A stretch of 64,000 nt of DNA from Lumnitzera littorea (GCA_024138015.1 JAMXBB010000008.1:47840446-47904445); one strand, 5' to 3'. Numbered from the stretch's first letter, positions 24,021 to 39,300 are shown. Program-made: numbers and translations. The notes: generated by a model from the sequence alone, not told the origin.

Positions 24021-24316
24021 TGGTGGCAATGACCACACACTCAAATCAACCGCTGCAAGATCAAAAAAACTCTTGATTGCAACGGTGTTTTGGGAGGAAA
24101 AAACATTCAGGATATGATGAAAGAGTTCATGGAGAACTCCAATTCGTAGACATTTAATAGGACACACGATGATGAAAATGGAAAATTGAGCTGGACAATT
24201 GGGATGTTCACCATACAACTTATATCATGAATAATAAATAGGGACGTGGGCATCGAGCTGGAACCAATCTTGAGATTTTGCGAAGCCTGTAAATTTCAGT
24301 AAGTGCATCTTTAAGC

Positions 24317-27300
24317 TCAAAATCTGAACACCCCTCCCCTATAATCTCTAAACTGAAGCAGCTTTGCCGAGCCATCTCCTCCACAGGTAAGAAAGCCATG
24401 TGAAACAACTTGTATATCCGTAACACCAGCCTAAACATTTCTTAATGTGAGCAGGTTTGAATGGAAAAACATTTTTCAATCAAATGAACATTGAAAGGTT
24501 GAAATTTGAGGTCCCAAAGTAGGAACAGAGAGCAGGACATTACCCTAATAACTCCACCATAACCCCGAGTGCTAGGTTGCAGGAATGTGTGCCTTTCATG
24601 CAATCTGGGCCACTGATATACCAGCTTCGCATTCTTGGCATCCCAAAGTTTCACATCTCCATCTTTGCTTCCCGTTAAGAACAGACTAGTATTTGGGATA
24701 GTAGATATTTTTGTCACACTCCCTACATTAATATTATAAGAAGATCAAAGTATCAGAGAAAATGACTGAGAAGGCATTTGTAGACTAGCTTTAGTCTCAG
24801 ATTACCTAGATGGGCCTTCGGTATATACCAAAGCATCCCATTAAAATTCTCAACACCAACTTTGGTACCACTTCCTGCTTGCTTATCAGTGGATGAAGTT
24901 GCACGGGGGCTTCGTTCACTATTATCAGAGTTCTTGGGCCTTTTGCTTCTCCCAGTAGCTATATAACGGAAGTCATGAAGACCCACATCACCACCTTTGC
25001 CACCAGTTAAAATAAGGGGAGAAGCATTACTGCTCCCTAGCTCGTTATCAAACATCGAGAGAGATCGAGCTCCACCTTCAAAAGAGAACATCATATTGTT
25101 ATCCCATGCCAAAAGAAATAATACAGCTTGCATGAAAGGAAACTTAAAAACAATCATGCCATCTGCATCTCTGCCAGTACAAACAAAATCCTGGTAGTTA
25201 CTACTTCACTATGGCTACTCTGTTTTCCTATTTTCCCCAATCTCTTACATATGGTCCAACAGTAAGTTATTATTTTCTGAAACTGATAGATAATACAAAT
25301 TTTTCTATTGAAGCTCAATGAATTTATAGACACATCTCTAGGATGATGATTTTAAAGGGAACACCCGCATCACCAATATTAGGTAACCTGATAATGATTG
25401 CAAAACCATTGATTCTAGTCTTTTACCATATGCTTAATTAAAGTCCAATGTGCTTCAAAATCCTCTGCATAACAGTAGCCAAAATGCTATGTTATGCTAC
25501 CACACAATATACATCATGTGGCTGCAAACTTGATCACTGTCCAGGTAAGCTCAAGCTGGTTCTAAGGGGTAGAGGATAAGTAAAGGTCTACACATGCAGG
25601 CAGGTCACTGCTTTTACTTTTTGCTATCTTTTCTTCCTTGACCTGGCTTTCTGAAGATGCTGCCTACAGCGAGTCAGCTTAGAATTATATAACTCACATA
25701 AAGCAAGGGAAAAAATGTAAGACAATACAGAAACTGACGCTAAAGTACTTCTAGGTTTCTTGCCTTCCTAGCAAACAGCAGTACTGGCCCAGAATACAAC
25801 TATAATTAACCCTAAATATATCTGTCTCAACGAAATAGCTAAAGACTCCCATTTCATGCTTCAAAAGTAAGGTTATCTCTGTAGTTTTATCTTTTCGGTA
25901 ATAAACTTCATTGATTAGAATCGAATCTGCATTACATCAAACTGTAAAAGGTTTACAATAACCTCAAAACATTCAAATGACAAAAAGAATAAATGTTGTG
26001 TGTCACATATAATTTACCTGTCCTAATTAGACATTGAGCATACCTTCATGACAGACAATGGAAGCTCGAGATGTTGAAGTTGGAGCCAATGTATCCCACA
26101 TAACCACATTCACATTGTTGGAGCTACATCCAGCTGCAACAATAATGGATCCACTTGAAGGAACATATCTTACATCCCTGCAAAGAGTGTTAAGATCATT
26201 AACTAGGTAATAAAAAAATGAAATACTTTGAGGTGTTCGCCACTATTCCACCAATTCTTACCTAATATAGAATAGATTCAAAGCATGCATGTAAAACATA
26301 GTGGAAAAGATGTCATGAAAAAAAAAAACTAATTTACTCATAAGCTTACACACTTTAGGTGATGCATAATTGAACCCAACAGATTAGAAAAGTTTCTCAG
26401 AAAGACAGATGTTTAAGTCATCTCCTGGACACTTTGATAAAACTTTTTTCTTCTAAAGAAGACCCACAATGTGAAAAATAAGTAAAAGTTTCTGCTGTTG
26501 ATTTCTTAGCAAAAGTAGCAGTTAAGAATTTTTCAAGAAATTGAAGGCTAGTTTATAGATCATTTAATGAAATGCAGGATCTTCAACGAATTAGGTCAAG
26601 TTTATTATACATTACAAAGCAGAATAATTGTAAGGTTATGTCCAGTTTCTAAATTCACTCACTGTCATTGAAGTTTGTTCCCACTTTTTTTTTTTTAAGC
26701 TGCCTCCTATTTCAAGCATGATCCTCGCCAGGAAAGTAGCTCTTTTAATGAAACTTGAATCTCGTTACTTCACATATTCAAGCCTCCTAAAACTGAGTTT
26801 ATCTCAACTTTGTCCTCAAATGATGCCATACTATCAAATTTAACCCTTTTGACCTTGTATCTTCATTGATCTCAATCAACATGCTGTTTTCCCTCCAACC
26901 CCTCACCACCACATTGCCACAGACACAATCCCTCCCCCACCACCCCACCTCCCACTCCTTTAAAAAAAAACCATCCAACACCATATCAGAACATGATCTA
27001 TTTGATTCATGTAGAGCTTTCCCTTCAACCTTGGTGATATTAACCATTTATCCATTAGAGGCAAATAACTTAATTTTTTTTTCTAAAGATAAAGTACCCT
27101 TTTGGCAAACGAATAAATTGACAATGACCAGTCTTAGAGAGAGAAAATCCTCTCCCTTCTCTCTAGAGCCCTCCTAACCTCTTCTTCCTTTCCGTCTCCC
27201 TCTTCGCTCTCTCTATCCTCCTCTATCTCTCTATCCTTCCTTTCCCCCTCCCTCTCCTTCGTGTCTTTTAGCTGCCTTCTCCACTTGCCTTGCTTCCCTT

Positions 27301-30300
27301 TGCAAAGCCTTGCCCCTCCCGTGTCTTCACCTCTCCTGGTAAGTCCAAAGACAAAATGGATGCTGGGAATTCACATGACCTAGCTAAAGGTTCCTCATCC
27401 AAGAGGCTAGACAAAATAGTCTCTTTGAAAGGCTTGGATGACGAGGAGAAAATTTCTATGAAAGAAGTTCATTTGAATGAGGATAATGTTCCAAAGCTAA
27501 GCTTAGAGGAAGATCTTTCTTGTACTCCATCAATGGTTCCCGACTCTCAAGAGAACCACATGGAGAGTTCAAACACAGCCAATACCAATGAGGTTGTGTC
27601 TGAGGCCACTTCTTCTACATTAGCAGAACCTGAGGATGAAGGAAATCTAGATGATTGGATGGTGGTCAAGAAGAAGGAAAAAACTAGAAAGCCACTTAGG
27701 CTTTAAACTCGTGCTAATTTTTGGTGATCTTTTCTTTGTAAATAGTTTTTATGATTGGTGCTTAGAACATTCAGAGTTTGAATGACCCCAAAAAGAGTAG
27801 AGCCTTCAAAAGATTGTATAGTGAACAAAATATTTCTATTTTGGGTATTTTGAAAACAAAAGTTAGAGAGCAAAACTTCACCTCGATTAAGAATCGTACT
27901 TTCTATAATTGGAATGTGGAATCTCAATTCAAAGAACGGATATGAGTAGCTTGGAGACCTGATTTTTGGTCAACGAGAGTTGAAGCAACAACACCACAAC
28001 TTTTGCATTGCTAGTGTCATCACTTACAACATAACATCACACTATATATCTCTTTTGTATATGCCAAGAATAGTGAAAATGAAAGGGAAGAATTATGGCG
28101 CAACTTAATCAGCCTAAAGTCTCACATTGATAAGCCTTAGCTTATCATCAATGATTTCAATGAATGTAGAAGCTTGGAGGATAAAGTAGGAGGAATGCAA
28201 ACTACCACTCATGTTATGCAAAGATTCCATGAGATTGCTACAATCTAGAGATGGAGGACATGAGATGCATGGGCCCTCTTCATACTTAGTCTAATTGCTA
28301 CCCCTTAAATCCAATCTTTCGAAGGATTGATAGAGCATTTGTGAACGCATTATAGATACATTCCTTTTAGCATGTCCACGCACAAATACACCTTCTAGGT
28401 ATCTCTAATCATTCTCCTATCTTGGTCCCCTTTCCTAGTATCCATGTTCAAAATAGGAAATCTTCAAATTTTTTGATTTTTGGAAAGATCATCCAAAGTT
28501 TTAAACATTGTTAAAGAGGTTTGGTCCACCCAAGTATTTGGTTCCCCACGTTTAGTGTGTACAAGAAATTAAAGCTCTTTAAGGCAAGATTGAAGCTACT
28601 GAATACTCGAGATTTCTCTGATATCTCAACTTGAGTAAAAAACTCCAAAGTCGACCTTGATGCTATCCAATGTTTCAATAGACTAAACCCTGACATTGCA
28701 GATTGGAACAAGAAAAAAACTTGTATGAGCGAGTTTTATCATTGGTGCTCTATAGAAGAATCCTTTCTTCATCAGAAATCTAGAGTAATATGGATCAAAC
28801 TAAGAGATCGAAATAACAAGTTTTTCTTCAACCAACTCAAGCAAAAACATTATAGAGATTGCCTTTCTTCCATTAAGTACAGCAATGGGAGACGTATAGA
28901 TTCAATTGGTGAAGTCAAATCCATGATCGTAGACTTTTTCTCCTCCCTCCTATCTAATTAGTCTAGGCACATGGTAGACGAAGAAAGGTTAAACTCGTTG
29001 ATCTCTAGAAGGCTCTCTACTACCTTAGCGAACTTGCTTACAAAACCTTTCTCCAATGAGGAAATCAAAGGGGTTATTTAGGCTATGGCGAGAGATAAAA
29101 TTCCCAATCCTGATGGCTTTAGTGCAAATTTTTTTAGGGCGACTTAGGAGATATTGGAGAAAGAAGTGTGCTTGGCTATAAAAAACTTTTTTGCATCAAG
29201 TAAGCTCCTTGGTGATTTCAATTCAACTTATTTGACCTTAGTATTGAAAAAAGAGAATCCATCTTCCTTTGCTGATTTTCGTCCGATAGCTTGTTGTAAC
29301 ACACTATACTAATATATATCCAAGTTGTTGGCAGATAGACTCAAGTCCAACTTACACTATCCTGTTAGTGAAAAAGGATTAGCTTTTATCAAAGGAAGAA
29401 GAATTGTCAACAACGTTTTGATAGCACATGAACTTGTTAGGGGTTACCGTAATGAAAACAAAGGCACTAAATATGCTCTAAAGGTGGACTTAACTAAAAC
29501 CTATGATAACATCAAATGGTGCTTCATAGAGAAGGTTCTCAAAGTGATGAGGTTCTCAAATAAATTAATAGAATGGACAATGACTTATATTACCTCGCCA
29601 AAGTTTTCTATCAACAATGATGGAGAACTAATAGGGCATTTGAAATCTTCGAAAGGCTTGAGGCAAAGTGATCCCATCTCTCCATATCTCTTTGTGCTTG
29701 TTATGAAAATTTTTCTTGCATTATGAAGGAAATAAGAGAGAGAGAAGACTTTCTCTTCCACTGGAGATGCAAAAAGACAAAGCTTAAGCAATTATGCTTT
29801 GTTGACGATATTTTAATTTTTGTGAAAGGAGACTTACATATAATGCAGCTCATCAAAGAAGCTCTTTAAGAATTTCATTTGTTGTCCGAATTGCATGCAA
29901 ATAACTTAAAAGAGTCATATCTTTGCTAGTGGATTAAATCATGAGCAAAAACAACAAATCTTCTCTCATGGGTTTCGAGGAAGGATCCGTTCCTATTAGA
30001 TATCTAGGGGTTCCTATTAAATATCTAGGGGTACCTCTATCGCCCACACGTTTGAAAAAATCAGATTGCTGCTCACTCATTGACAAGATCTTAGCGAGGA
30101 TAAGAAATTAGTCCTCCAAATTTCTCTCATATGTTGGCGGAGCACAGTTCATCAAAAATGTTCTTTTCTCTCTCTAGGTATATTGGGCAATGATCTTTGT
30201 TCTACTCACATTAGTTTTAAATCAAATAAAAAGCACGCTCAAAAGGCTTTTTTGGAATGGGAGAGATGATTCAAAAGATAAAGCTAAGGTAAAATGGAAG

Positions 30301-33300
30301 GACATATGCAAACCAATATCTAAAAGCAGTCTAGGCTTCATAGATATCAAACTTTGGAATAAGGTCACACAATTGAAGCATGTTTGGAACATATGTGAAG
30401 ATGAAAGGAATACTCTTTGGTTAGAGTAAGTGAGGACCAAGTTGCTCAAGGGTAGAAGTTTCTAGTACATCAAAACCCTGATTGATGCTACTTGGATATG
30501 GAGGAAAATCCTCTAATCATGCACTCTCGCTGCAAACCTACTAAAGTGGAAGGTTGGGAATGGCAATTGTATCAGCTTTTGGCACGACAATTGACACTCT
30601 CGAGGCCCCTTAGTGAATTGGATTGATTCGCGGAGTCAAATCCTGTATAGATGCCCAAATGATACCCTTCTTAGCTCCTTCATTCAAAACAATAACTGGA
30701 GTTAGCCATAGAACTTTCAATTGAATAATATCCATACCGATTTACTGAATCTTAGACCTAATCCAGAAATTGTAGACCAATTTATATGGCGCGAAGTAGG
30801 AAATAAGAATTTATCCATAAAAAATGCCTATTCTCTCATACATGCCAATGCTGGAAGAAAGTTTTGGACATGTTTAGTTTGAAATAAAGACTCCATGACA
30901 AGACATGCCTTCATTTTGTGGATGATAGTGCAACTAAAATTATCCACCCAAGATAAACTAACAACATGGGGTCTAAATCTCAGTCAACAAATGTTTTTTG
31001 TGCCAAGAGGTAGAAGAAAACCACGATCATCTCTTTTTCGTATGTATGTATGCTACTAGCCTATGGATAGCTATTGAAAATGCCCTGAGTTGGATGTGGA
31101 ACAAACCTTCTGAAGCTAATAAGATACAAGACTTCTTGAATCCAAACAACTGCTCTACTTTCACTAGTACTCAATGCAAAGCCATTACTGCAATTTGTTA
31201 CTACATTTGAAAAAAAAGGAATGAAAGAAGGGTGATTGCTACCGCTAGAAGTATTGAGATACTCTCTAGAATTACCCTCACTTTTATCTTGCAATTATTT
31301 CACGGGATTAGCTTATCTCTATTCAGTTTTAGTTTCCTTTTGATCTTTGCTACTAGATTTGACTAGAGGATAGAGTTTTTTCTTTCTTGCTCTTTATACA
31401 CCCCTTATGTACATTTTGATTAATACTAATATCTCATTTACTAAAAAAAAAATGTACCCTTTTAGCATGAAAATAAAATTGGGTAGCCTCATGAATGACA
31501 TCCTAATCTATGTTACTAGTACCTTGATTATTGGATCTAGTGAGGAAAGTATCAATTTGACCTTCATTTGGAAAATGTGTTTAAAAAGAAATGAAAATAC
31601 CATAGAAAAAATAATTATCAATATAAACGAGATACAGTAAATATAAAAATTTATACCAAATCTATAAGTTTAAACTTTCAAATCAACTAATTGTGGTAAC
31701 TTTGACTTGGTATTAGGGCAAGAGGTTAAGGGTCCAATTTAACCCCTACTCAATCAAACCCTATTTAATTAAGTTATCAAAAACACCCTGTCATTGGGCT
31801 CACACTAAATTTACAAACTTAAGACTTATAGATAGACAGTTTCAAGGTTAATCTTTACAATAACCTATCAAAAATTCATCTAGAAGATGTATTTTTTGCT
31901 TTTGGGAAACCCGTCTCCAATTTCACAATTTGATCGTATATGCATAGCCATCTAGCATGTGTAACAAAAGGCAAAATGCATATGGAATTTGTGTTCAATA
32001 TAAACAGAATCCTAAATTGCGGTTTTTTCCCCATAAAATGCACCCTAATGTCTATATAACTTCTCTTGACAATTTGTACATGCAATTAAGTAATGATTCT
32101 TCAAAACCTGCCCTGCTGTCTACCTCTAATAATGTTGGGGCTCAAATTATCAGTTGTCCCCAAGCTATCATTTAACATTGCACTTTTTTGGAACATAGTG
32201 CTGGAAAAACCAAATGTAAGGAATCCAGCATCCAGCTATTGTTCCTTCAGCTGCTGGACAGAATAAGCTTTGTAATTGGAGGAGTAAGATTTGTAAATGA
32301 AGGACCAACATTTAGTGGCATGTCATTCCTTAAACAATCAAAAGTCAAGCTATTGTTCAACCCTCTTTTTCTCTCTTTTACTTCCTCTCACTTTCTCTCT
32401 ACAAGTTCAATATCTTTTGCAAGTCAGGATGCTGATATGGCCAAAGGAAACACACTTAAGACGTGTTTATAGTGCACAAACAAAAAACACACCTTCAGGA
32501 TGCTTCAGGAACAAAAAGACGTAGCCTTGCTTTTTCTGCAAGAACATGCATCTTCCACTTGCAAAAGATGGAGTGGGTCCCACCATAATGAAAGATCATT
32601 ATATAGATGCAGTTTTGGCAAATTACCCTGGTAATTATATCTGTCCAGAAAGGTTTTTAATTTTTTTATTTAAAGCTACATGCTAAATTCGTCCTTTTTC
32701 TCGTTTCTAGTGCAAGTATGGCTTAGCAGAAAACATCTAAACGTTAAGACATTAGCACGAGGATGAGGCTATCTTATATATACACTAAAATATTCAGTTG
32801 ATATTTTGTTATTCGTTTGTTGAATGTCTAGGAAAATTAGAATCTTTGCACTTCAAGGTGGCTTTAAGATTAATCTTCTAGCCCTTTTCACCTCTCTATT
32901 TACATGCGGGTATTGTTTATTAGAATAATTATAATGGACAGGATGTAAGTTTGTCTTCATGCAAACATAAAGTATGTATGTTCTATGTGATACAAGTTGA
33001 GAATGAACATGCAACATATAATGTATACAGAATATGTTTACCCATAATGTTCATATAGTAAATAAACATTATGAGACGTGGTACATACAGATAACATTCG
33101 TTTGCTTACAAATACAAACAAAGAATGTAATTATGACAGAGCAAACACGGTTATAACAAGTACACAATATCCTTTGTATGTACCGCATGTTGCAAGTAAA
33201 ATCTATAATTAGTTTGCACTACTTAAAAATGTACATCCTCTATTTGCACTTGAAACCAAGCTTACTTCCCTCTCCATGGCTATCCCATTGTTTGGTATTA

Positions 33301-36300
33301 ATTTTTTTTTCAATATTTTTCTAGAAAATTAATCAGCAATTACCAAATCATAGTCTCTCTAAACAGCTAAGTCTCTCCACAACCAGCCAAACAGTATCTA
33401 AGTATTCCAACCATGACTAAAGCAAACCTAACACTTCATATTCAACAATAACACAAATGAAAACCTAACCAGTCCCCACTCTTCATATTGAATGTTGTTT
33501 GTCTTCTATTAGTCTTCTAATCGTGTGTCCATTTACACTTCCAATTTGACACATCCAACATACCTATACTCTTATCCATATCATGTCACGCCGAGAAGTA
33601 AGACACGGGAAATGCCAAGTCCAAGGAATACAGCTTCAGAATTGATATTTTAATATATCCATAAAATGAACAGAGTTATTCTTTTATGGTCATTTTTTAT
33701 TTGGTTTAGTAGAGGCATGGCCATATTGAATCGGCTAACTTTAGACACATGTGCCATATTAAAATGCCCATATTTTATCCAAGTCCAACTACAATGGTGT
33801 AGGTGGTCATAAGAAGTGGACTCAATGGAACATAAATCAAGTTCTCATGCATCATGCAATTTGTTGTGTTAAAGTCCAAATCTTGTACCTAGTTTGTTTC
33901 ATACCAGTTTTGATAAATGTGCAGAATGGGAGACATAGTATAGTCCTCAATATGTGCAGTAAGCTCTTTGATATATGCACAAAAGCTATCTTCAAAGCTA
34001 AAAAATAGTATATCTATTCCAGTGCAGGAAAGCCTTTCTAAGCACAATAATCACTAATAAAGAAAGGATCATGGCTCACTCAAGATGGGAAGTATGCAAC
34101 ATGGACTCTTGTTCTCCAAGATCCTCTTATAAAATTTTAGCCCATATCATTCTTTTCTATATTATTTCTTCCTTTACATCAACAACTGCCCAAGGCAGAA
34201 ATTCTTGATACACATTATCCTGAAACAGAATCCTAATTTATTTTTTTACTGAAAGCTCTTTAACCACCTTGCTCTCTTTGTGAAAACATTCATGCACTCC
34301 TTAAAGCAATTTGGCAAATACCCTAAGTACTCCAGCCATTCTTAATTGCTGGATCATAGGGAATAGTCTAATAAGCAGTCATGTTAATGAGTCAGACAAA
34401 GGGAATACATACGAGGCATAGTTGTTAAAGCAGAGAGATGATTCAGTTGGATGGACATTGCCCCATCCTTCAACTTCTAGCTGCCATGTGGATATAATTC
34501 CATCTGATGCTGCGGTCGCAAATCTGCGTCCACAATGGTCAAACTGCAACGCTGATACTGATGCAAGGGCATAGGGCGGAGGCATGTTTGCAACAGGCAA
34601 GACTCCATAAGTTGCAATAGCTTTATCCTTCCCAAACTACAGACGTAAAATTTTTTTGTTAGCAGATTTAACTACTAACCTATCCATGTTAGGAACTACA
34701 TAAAAGTTAAACCATGAGAAAATTTCTTGACATATCATGTTACAACTGCAAGAATAGTCCAGAAATTATTTTATGCCTCTGTCTGTGTACTTCCTCACAA
34801 GAGTTATGCTGCTCAGCCATTGGAAATTTTGACCACTCTAAACTTTCTATACTTAAAATAAGATTTTATTGTAATTTAACCTGTGCCATAACATCCCAAG
34901 TGAGAAAAATACTGTATTTAAAGCAGAACTTACCACCGTCTGAAATTTTACCCTATTGAAAAAATGAAGTTGTTACATGCAAAGCCAAACCTCCTATAAC
35001 TAAAAGCAAAAGTTAACACTCGATGAAGTATTCATCCATTTCATCCTCAAATATTCCCATAATTTAATGACCGTCCAAGCCACAATGATAAAGCAACCAT
35101 ACACAAGACAATAAAAGTTAGATCTTATACAAGCTAAGATTCTAGTTGCAACTGCATGAATGTTCCTGCAGTAAGAAGTACAACATACCTCCCAGAGGTA
35201 AATGTGTGCATTGGTTGAACCAACCAAAAAGTAAGGCATAGATGGATGACCAGACAATGCTCTTGCTCTGATATTCTCAATGGTAGCTGGCTGTTCAACA
35301 AACTCTTCAAGTGCCTCTTCATTCTCCCAACCTAAGCCAGAGGCACCAATACCAGCATAACCAGGAATTCCAAATGCTCCACCACCTGTCAAGTCTCTAC
35401 CTGGGGTGGCTGAGGATGCCATGGCAGTAGCAGATCCATCAAGTGCAATGCTTCTTCCTTTCTTGCCCCCAAGGGCAACATTATCAGCAAGACATGACAA
35501 AACTGAAACTGTTTCTGATGCGGTCCAACTGTTAATGGGCCAATCAGCTTCTGGCCATATGCATTCTGCTTTAGACCTGGAAGGTAATCCTTCTTCCCAC
35601 TTTAAGAAAAGCATACCCTAAAATCAGACAGAAACAAAAATGACCACAAAAGCTGTTAGCATGAAGATACGACAACACAAATAGAAACAAAATATGACTA
35701 TTAATCTTCTCTTGCAGCGGCATTTTTAGAATTTTATATATATATATATATTAAAAGGGCACGGCTGCAATTGGACCAGCTGCCACCAAACACATGAACC
35801 ATCCTACAAGAATTATGCACGTGTCAATTATAGCTTATGCTATATTAGGTAACTTGAAAAAGTGTCTACTCAAGACCGTATACAAGGTACCATGGCCTTA
35901 TCCACTAGACCAATCCCTTGAGAGATACCTTCAAAATTTGTGACCATCCATCCTCAGAGTATGAAAAAGGGAACTAAACAGCAACCAATAGGCGGAAAAA
36001 ATTGATGTCATGTGCAGCCAGCTCAAATATTTCAACATGGGCTAACTAAAGGATCATCATCGCTTTGGCAAATTAACACAACTTTTCTTTAAAAAATCAA
36101 TGAACTGTTTTGCAGTGTCTGGCAGCATATTGACATTTTATCCAACAGAAAGAATGGGTCACTGAATGTCAGCTTCAGCTGCTCCAAGACATAATGGAGG
36201 CACTCAGAAGTGATAAGTTACGATTATTTTCCTCATTTTAAGGGTTTGTGTCAAGATGTCACACAACCGTCTTCCTTACCACTCACAAGTATTCCCTCAA

Positions 36301-39300
36301 GACCAGAAAGCATAAATAATGTGTGTTGTGTGGACAAATGAACAATTTAAAACTGAAGAAACATTCATGTGCAGAGCAATTTCCAATCATAGTACCCGAT
36401 AAGCATTTATCAGAAAGAGGGACCCATTATCGGGGTAAACAAACAAGTGCATAGAGAGGCCAAAAGTTTGTTGATTCAACACTTGACAGGTGCCCCTGGG
36501 GCAGCCATTAAAATAATACTTCTATTCTCAAAGAAAGGAAGACAAACCTTTCGGTGGCTAGACACCACAAATTGCTGCTCATCAGTGGAGTTGATACATA
36601 ATGCCTGTTAAGATATTTGATGATTAGCTACAACATAGACTCTACTAAAAGAACAGCATAGAATTAACATGACAACAAGTATGCTCTGCTACCATGAGAA
36701 ACAGTCAAAAAGGCATCAGGAAAGATTACCTCCAGAAGCTCTCCATTTCTCTTACATATATCCCTAGGACTTCGAAAAAGCATGGCCTCTTTCAAGGAAG
36801 TGTCTTCTTTCCTCCAGGAGCTAAGAAAAGTATGGGTATTCGGAAACAAACCCCTCAAAGGAGGCCTAGCTTCAGTACCACTTGAATCCATGGAATTATT
36901 GCTTTCATTACTATTTTGGTCTTTTTTCCCCTCCATCAAGATGATATTATAGATGTCCTTCCATCCACTGGATGGCTTTCTATTAACGTACAAATACCAA
37001 TCTATTTTTTCCTGTTCAAAGCTTTCTGATACTATCTTAGGATCCGCCCATACATCCCATAGTTTTTCATCAACCATTAATTTATCATATCTGTTCATCA
37101 TGTCAACAGTAACATTGCCTTTAGTCCAGTCATCATGGAGAGCTCCATGTTGAGACCTGGAATATTCCTCTAACCATACAAGAGTCATTGCAGGCAACCC
37201 ATCACTCAACTTCTGCTGCACTAGCTCTGCAAGCTGTTTAACATGATAAGAAGAAACATTTGAAATAGTGCTCTTCAGTAACTGGGCCAAAGTGCCTGAG
37301 AGCAGTGCAATTTGTTCCTCTGTATTCTCATCCATGGCTTCAAAATTTACAGAATTTACTGATGAAGAAAATCTACTGAATGAAGCACTAGATGTGTGAC
37401 TCTGCTCTGCCTGACCAAAAATAAAATCCAGCTTATGATCAATGAGTCTAAAAATATGTTGCCACAAAGAGGTCCCTAAGATCTGCCACCTTTCATCTTC
37501 TGAAATCAAGCAGAACATATCTCCTTCATTTTCACTGTTCATTCTCCCATTGGGGTCCTGACTGCTTCCAACAACATTGGCAACTGCCCCATAAGACAAC
37601 ATACAGATTTGGTGCAAGGATCTCTTCAAGTCAGCCATATCAACTTCATAAGGTGTATGACCACTTGAAAAAGAAACTATTAAGGGTTGCAACATCAGAA
37701 TGAGAGCTTTTGAGTTCCTCTGAGACCAAAGAGATGCAAAGCATGTACAATACTCATACAAATTGAGAATGTCCAAAGGTTTGGTATGCAGGCGCTCTGT
37801 AAAGGAGTTTGAAGATAGCCTCAAAATAGCTCTTACCTTCTCCACCAAGTGTTCAAGATTGTGAATGTGATTCTTCCACTCAATTGTGTATCTAAATCTG
37901 ACCTCACTATGCTCTGTATTCATAGCATTACTTAAACATTGTGGAGAGCACATCATACTACATACAGCAACAAAACGTGATAATAGAATGACAATATCTT
38001 CCATCATCACAGGTAGCTTATGAAGCAACAGATATAAATTGAATCTGTCAAGTAAATCAGTCTTGTCAGGTGACCTTTCTGGAAACTTGTATCCTTTTAG
38101 CAAATTGTATCCTATGTGCAGACAACCATAGTTGGAAAGCAAGACCATTATCTGCAGAGATAGGTGAGAGGAAAGATATAAGTATGCGAGGAGCCAACTA
38201 AAGTTAGAACCAGAAGAAAATTATTTGAGCATGCAATGACATTAGACTTACACACCATGCTGAAAATTGATTCAGCTTCCAATGAAAACCTCTGTTCAAC
38301 TATTGCCAAACCATTATATAACCTATTCCTAAGCTTTCCTAGTTGTTCATCATATTCATGACTACCACACAAGCCAGTGAAGGAAGCATTTCCACAAGAT
38401 CCCATACTTGAGTCTGGCCAACAAGGGTGCTCCCTACACATTTGAGATAGATGTTGAAGTGCCAAATCCAATTTATTATGATACTCCAGACAAACAGCCA
38501 CAGAACCTGACAGCCAATTAGATGACTTGATTGGGGATGGTTTGAGTATGCTTAGAACTTCAGATGGTCCATTGGCTGTTGGGGTCTCTTGGTAGGGTCC
38601 CCCAGTAGAACTCAGAGAAGAAGAGCAGCATTCCAGAGCATCAATCTATCAAAGAATCTAGAGATCATTATATTACTTAACCAAGAATTTAACTCAAAAA
38701 ACTCCATTAAGATGTAAGACATGCCTTACTTTAGACAAAAAGAATATTGCGTCTTTGTCATTGACATGCAAATGCATTCTAGTTTCTATTTCATCAGCAA
38801 AATATCTAGGCCCTAAATTTTGCACATTAGATGTGTACCACTTGTAAGGAATCTGAGCATTAGTCTCACCATAAGACAGCACATGAAAGTTTAAAGCAGC
38901 AAGAGGACAGATAAACAATGAAGTTGGAGTTGAACATAGAAATCCTATATCTAAAAGGAGATTTCATAAAGCACTGACCAATAGTGATATAAATAAATTT
39001 TTATATGAGCTACTTGCATAATAATCTCATATTTAACAGAACATAAGAACTTACAGGAAGCCCACACCTTCTCAAGGCAGTAGCTCTAATCAGACTCGCC
39101 CAGCGGCCAAAAACTGAGGCAGCATACTCTCCCACAGCATTCCTCAAAGAATTTTTTGCTGATAGAGCTAGGCAGTAAAGACCTATACTAGGGTCTGAAA
39201 AGGGAACCTGATTGGATTGAAGATTACCCCCACACATGACAGAACTGCTTTGGAAACCAAACATGCTTAAGAAGGATTGCACATAGTGCCCCAGTTGCCA

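Larger units (their letters stand above)
27108..31453 (+). mobile_element. LINE (LINE-2 of window) inside intron 12, antisense to host gene
   Basis: L1-type non-LTR element of about 4.35 kb with a CT-rich leader (27140-27290), short ORF1, decayed endonuclease, reverse transcriptase, zf-RVT region and a poly-A tail at 31443-31452, flanked by a target duplication. The leader and protein pieces resemble the element at 17971-23656, so both probably come from one family. Multiple stops; not mobile on its own. Confidence 0.9.
27094..31467. repeat. Target-site duplication pair around intronic LINE
   Basis: GTACCCTTTTGGCA at 27094-27107 and GTACCCTTTTAGCA at 31454-31467, 13 of 14 identical. Weaker similarity continues past the 14 bases. 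The right copy follows immediately after the A-tail (31443-31452), as expected for target-primed reverse transcription. Confidence 0.8.
26178..34412 (-). other. Intron 12 of the DmX-like gene (8.2 kb)
   Basis: The largest intron, 8,235 bp, GT-AG, phase 2. About 4.35 kb of it is an antisense LINE with its target duplications (27094-31467). The flanks 26178-27093 and 31468-34412 are AT-rich, with T runs near 26685 and no coding frame that could be tied to the gene or to a transposon. Confidence 0.85.

Noticed and set aside
26799..27047. 82-codon minus-strand frame in intron 12
   Set aside because: It lies inside the intron, matches no family I know, and the flanking exons join in phase without it.
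36694..37153. Plus-strand frames opposite exon 9
   Set aside because: Shadows of the long minus-strand coding exon.
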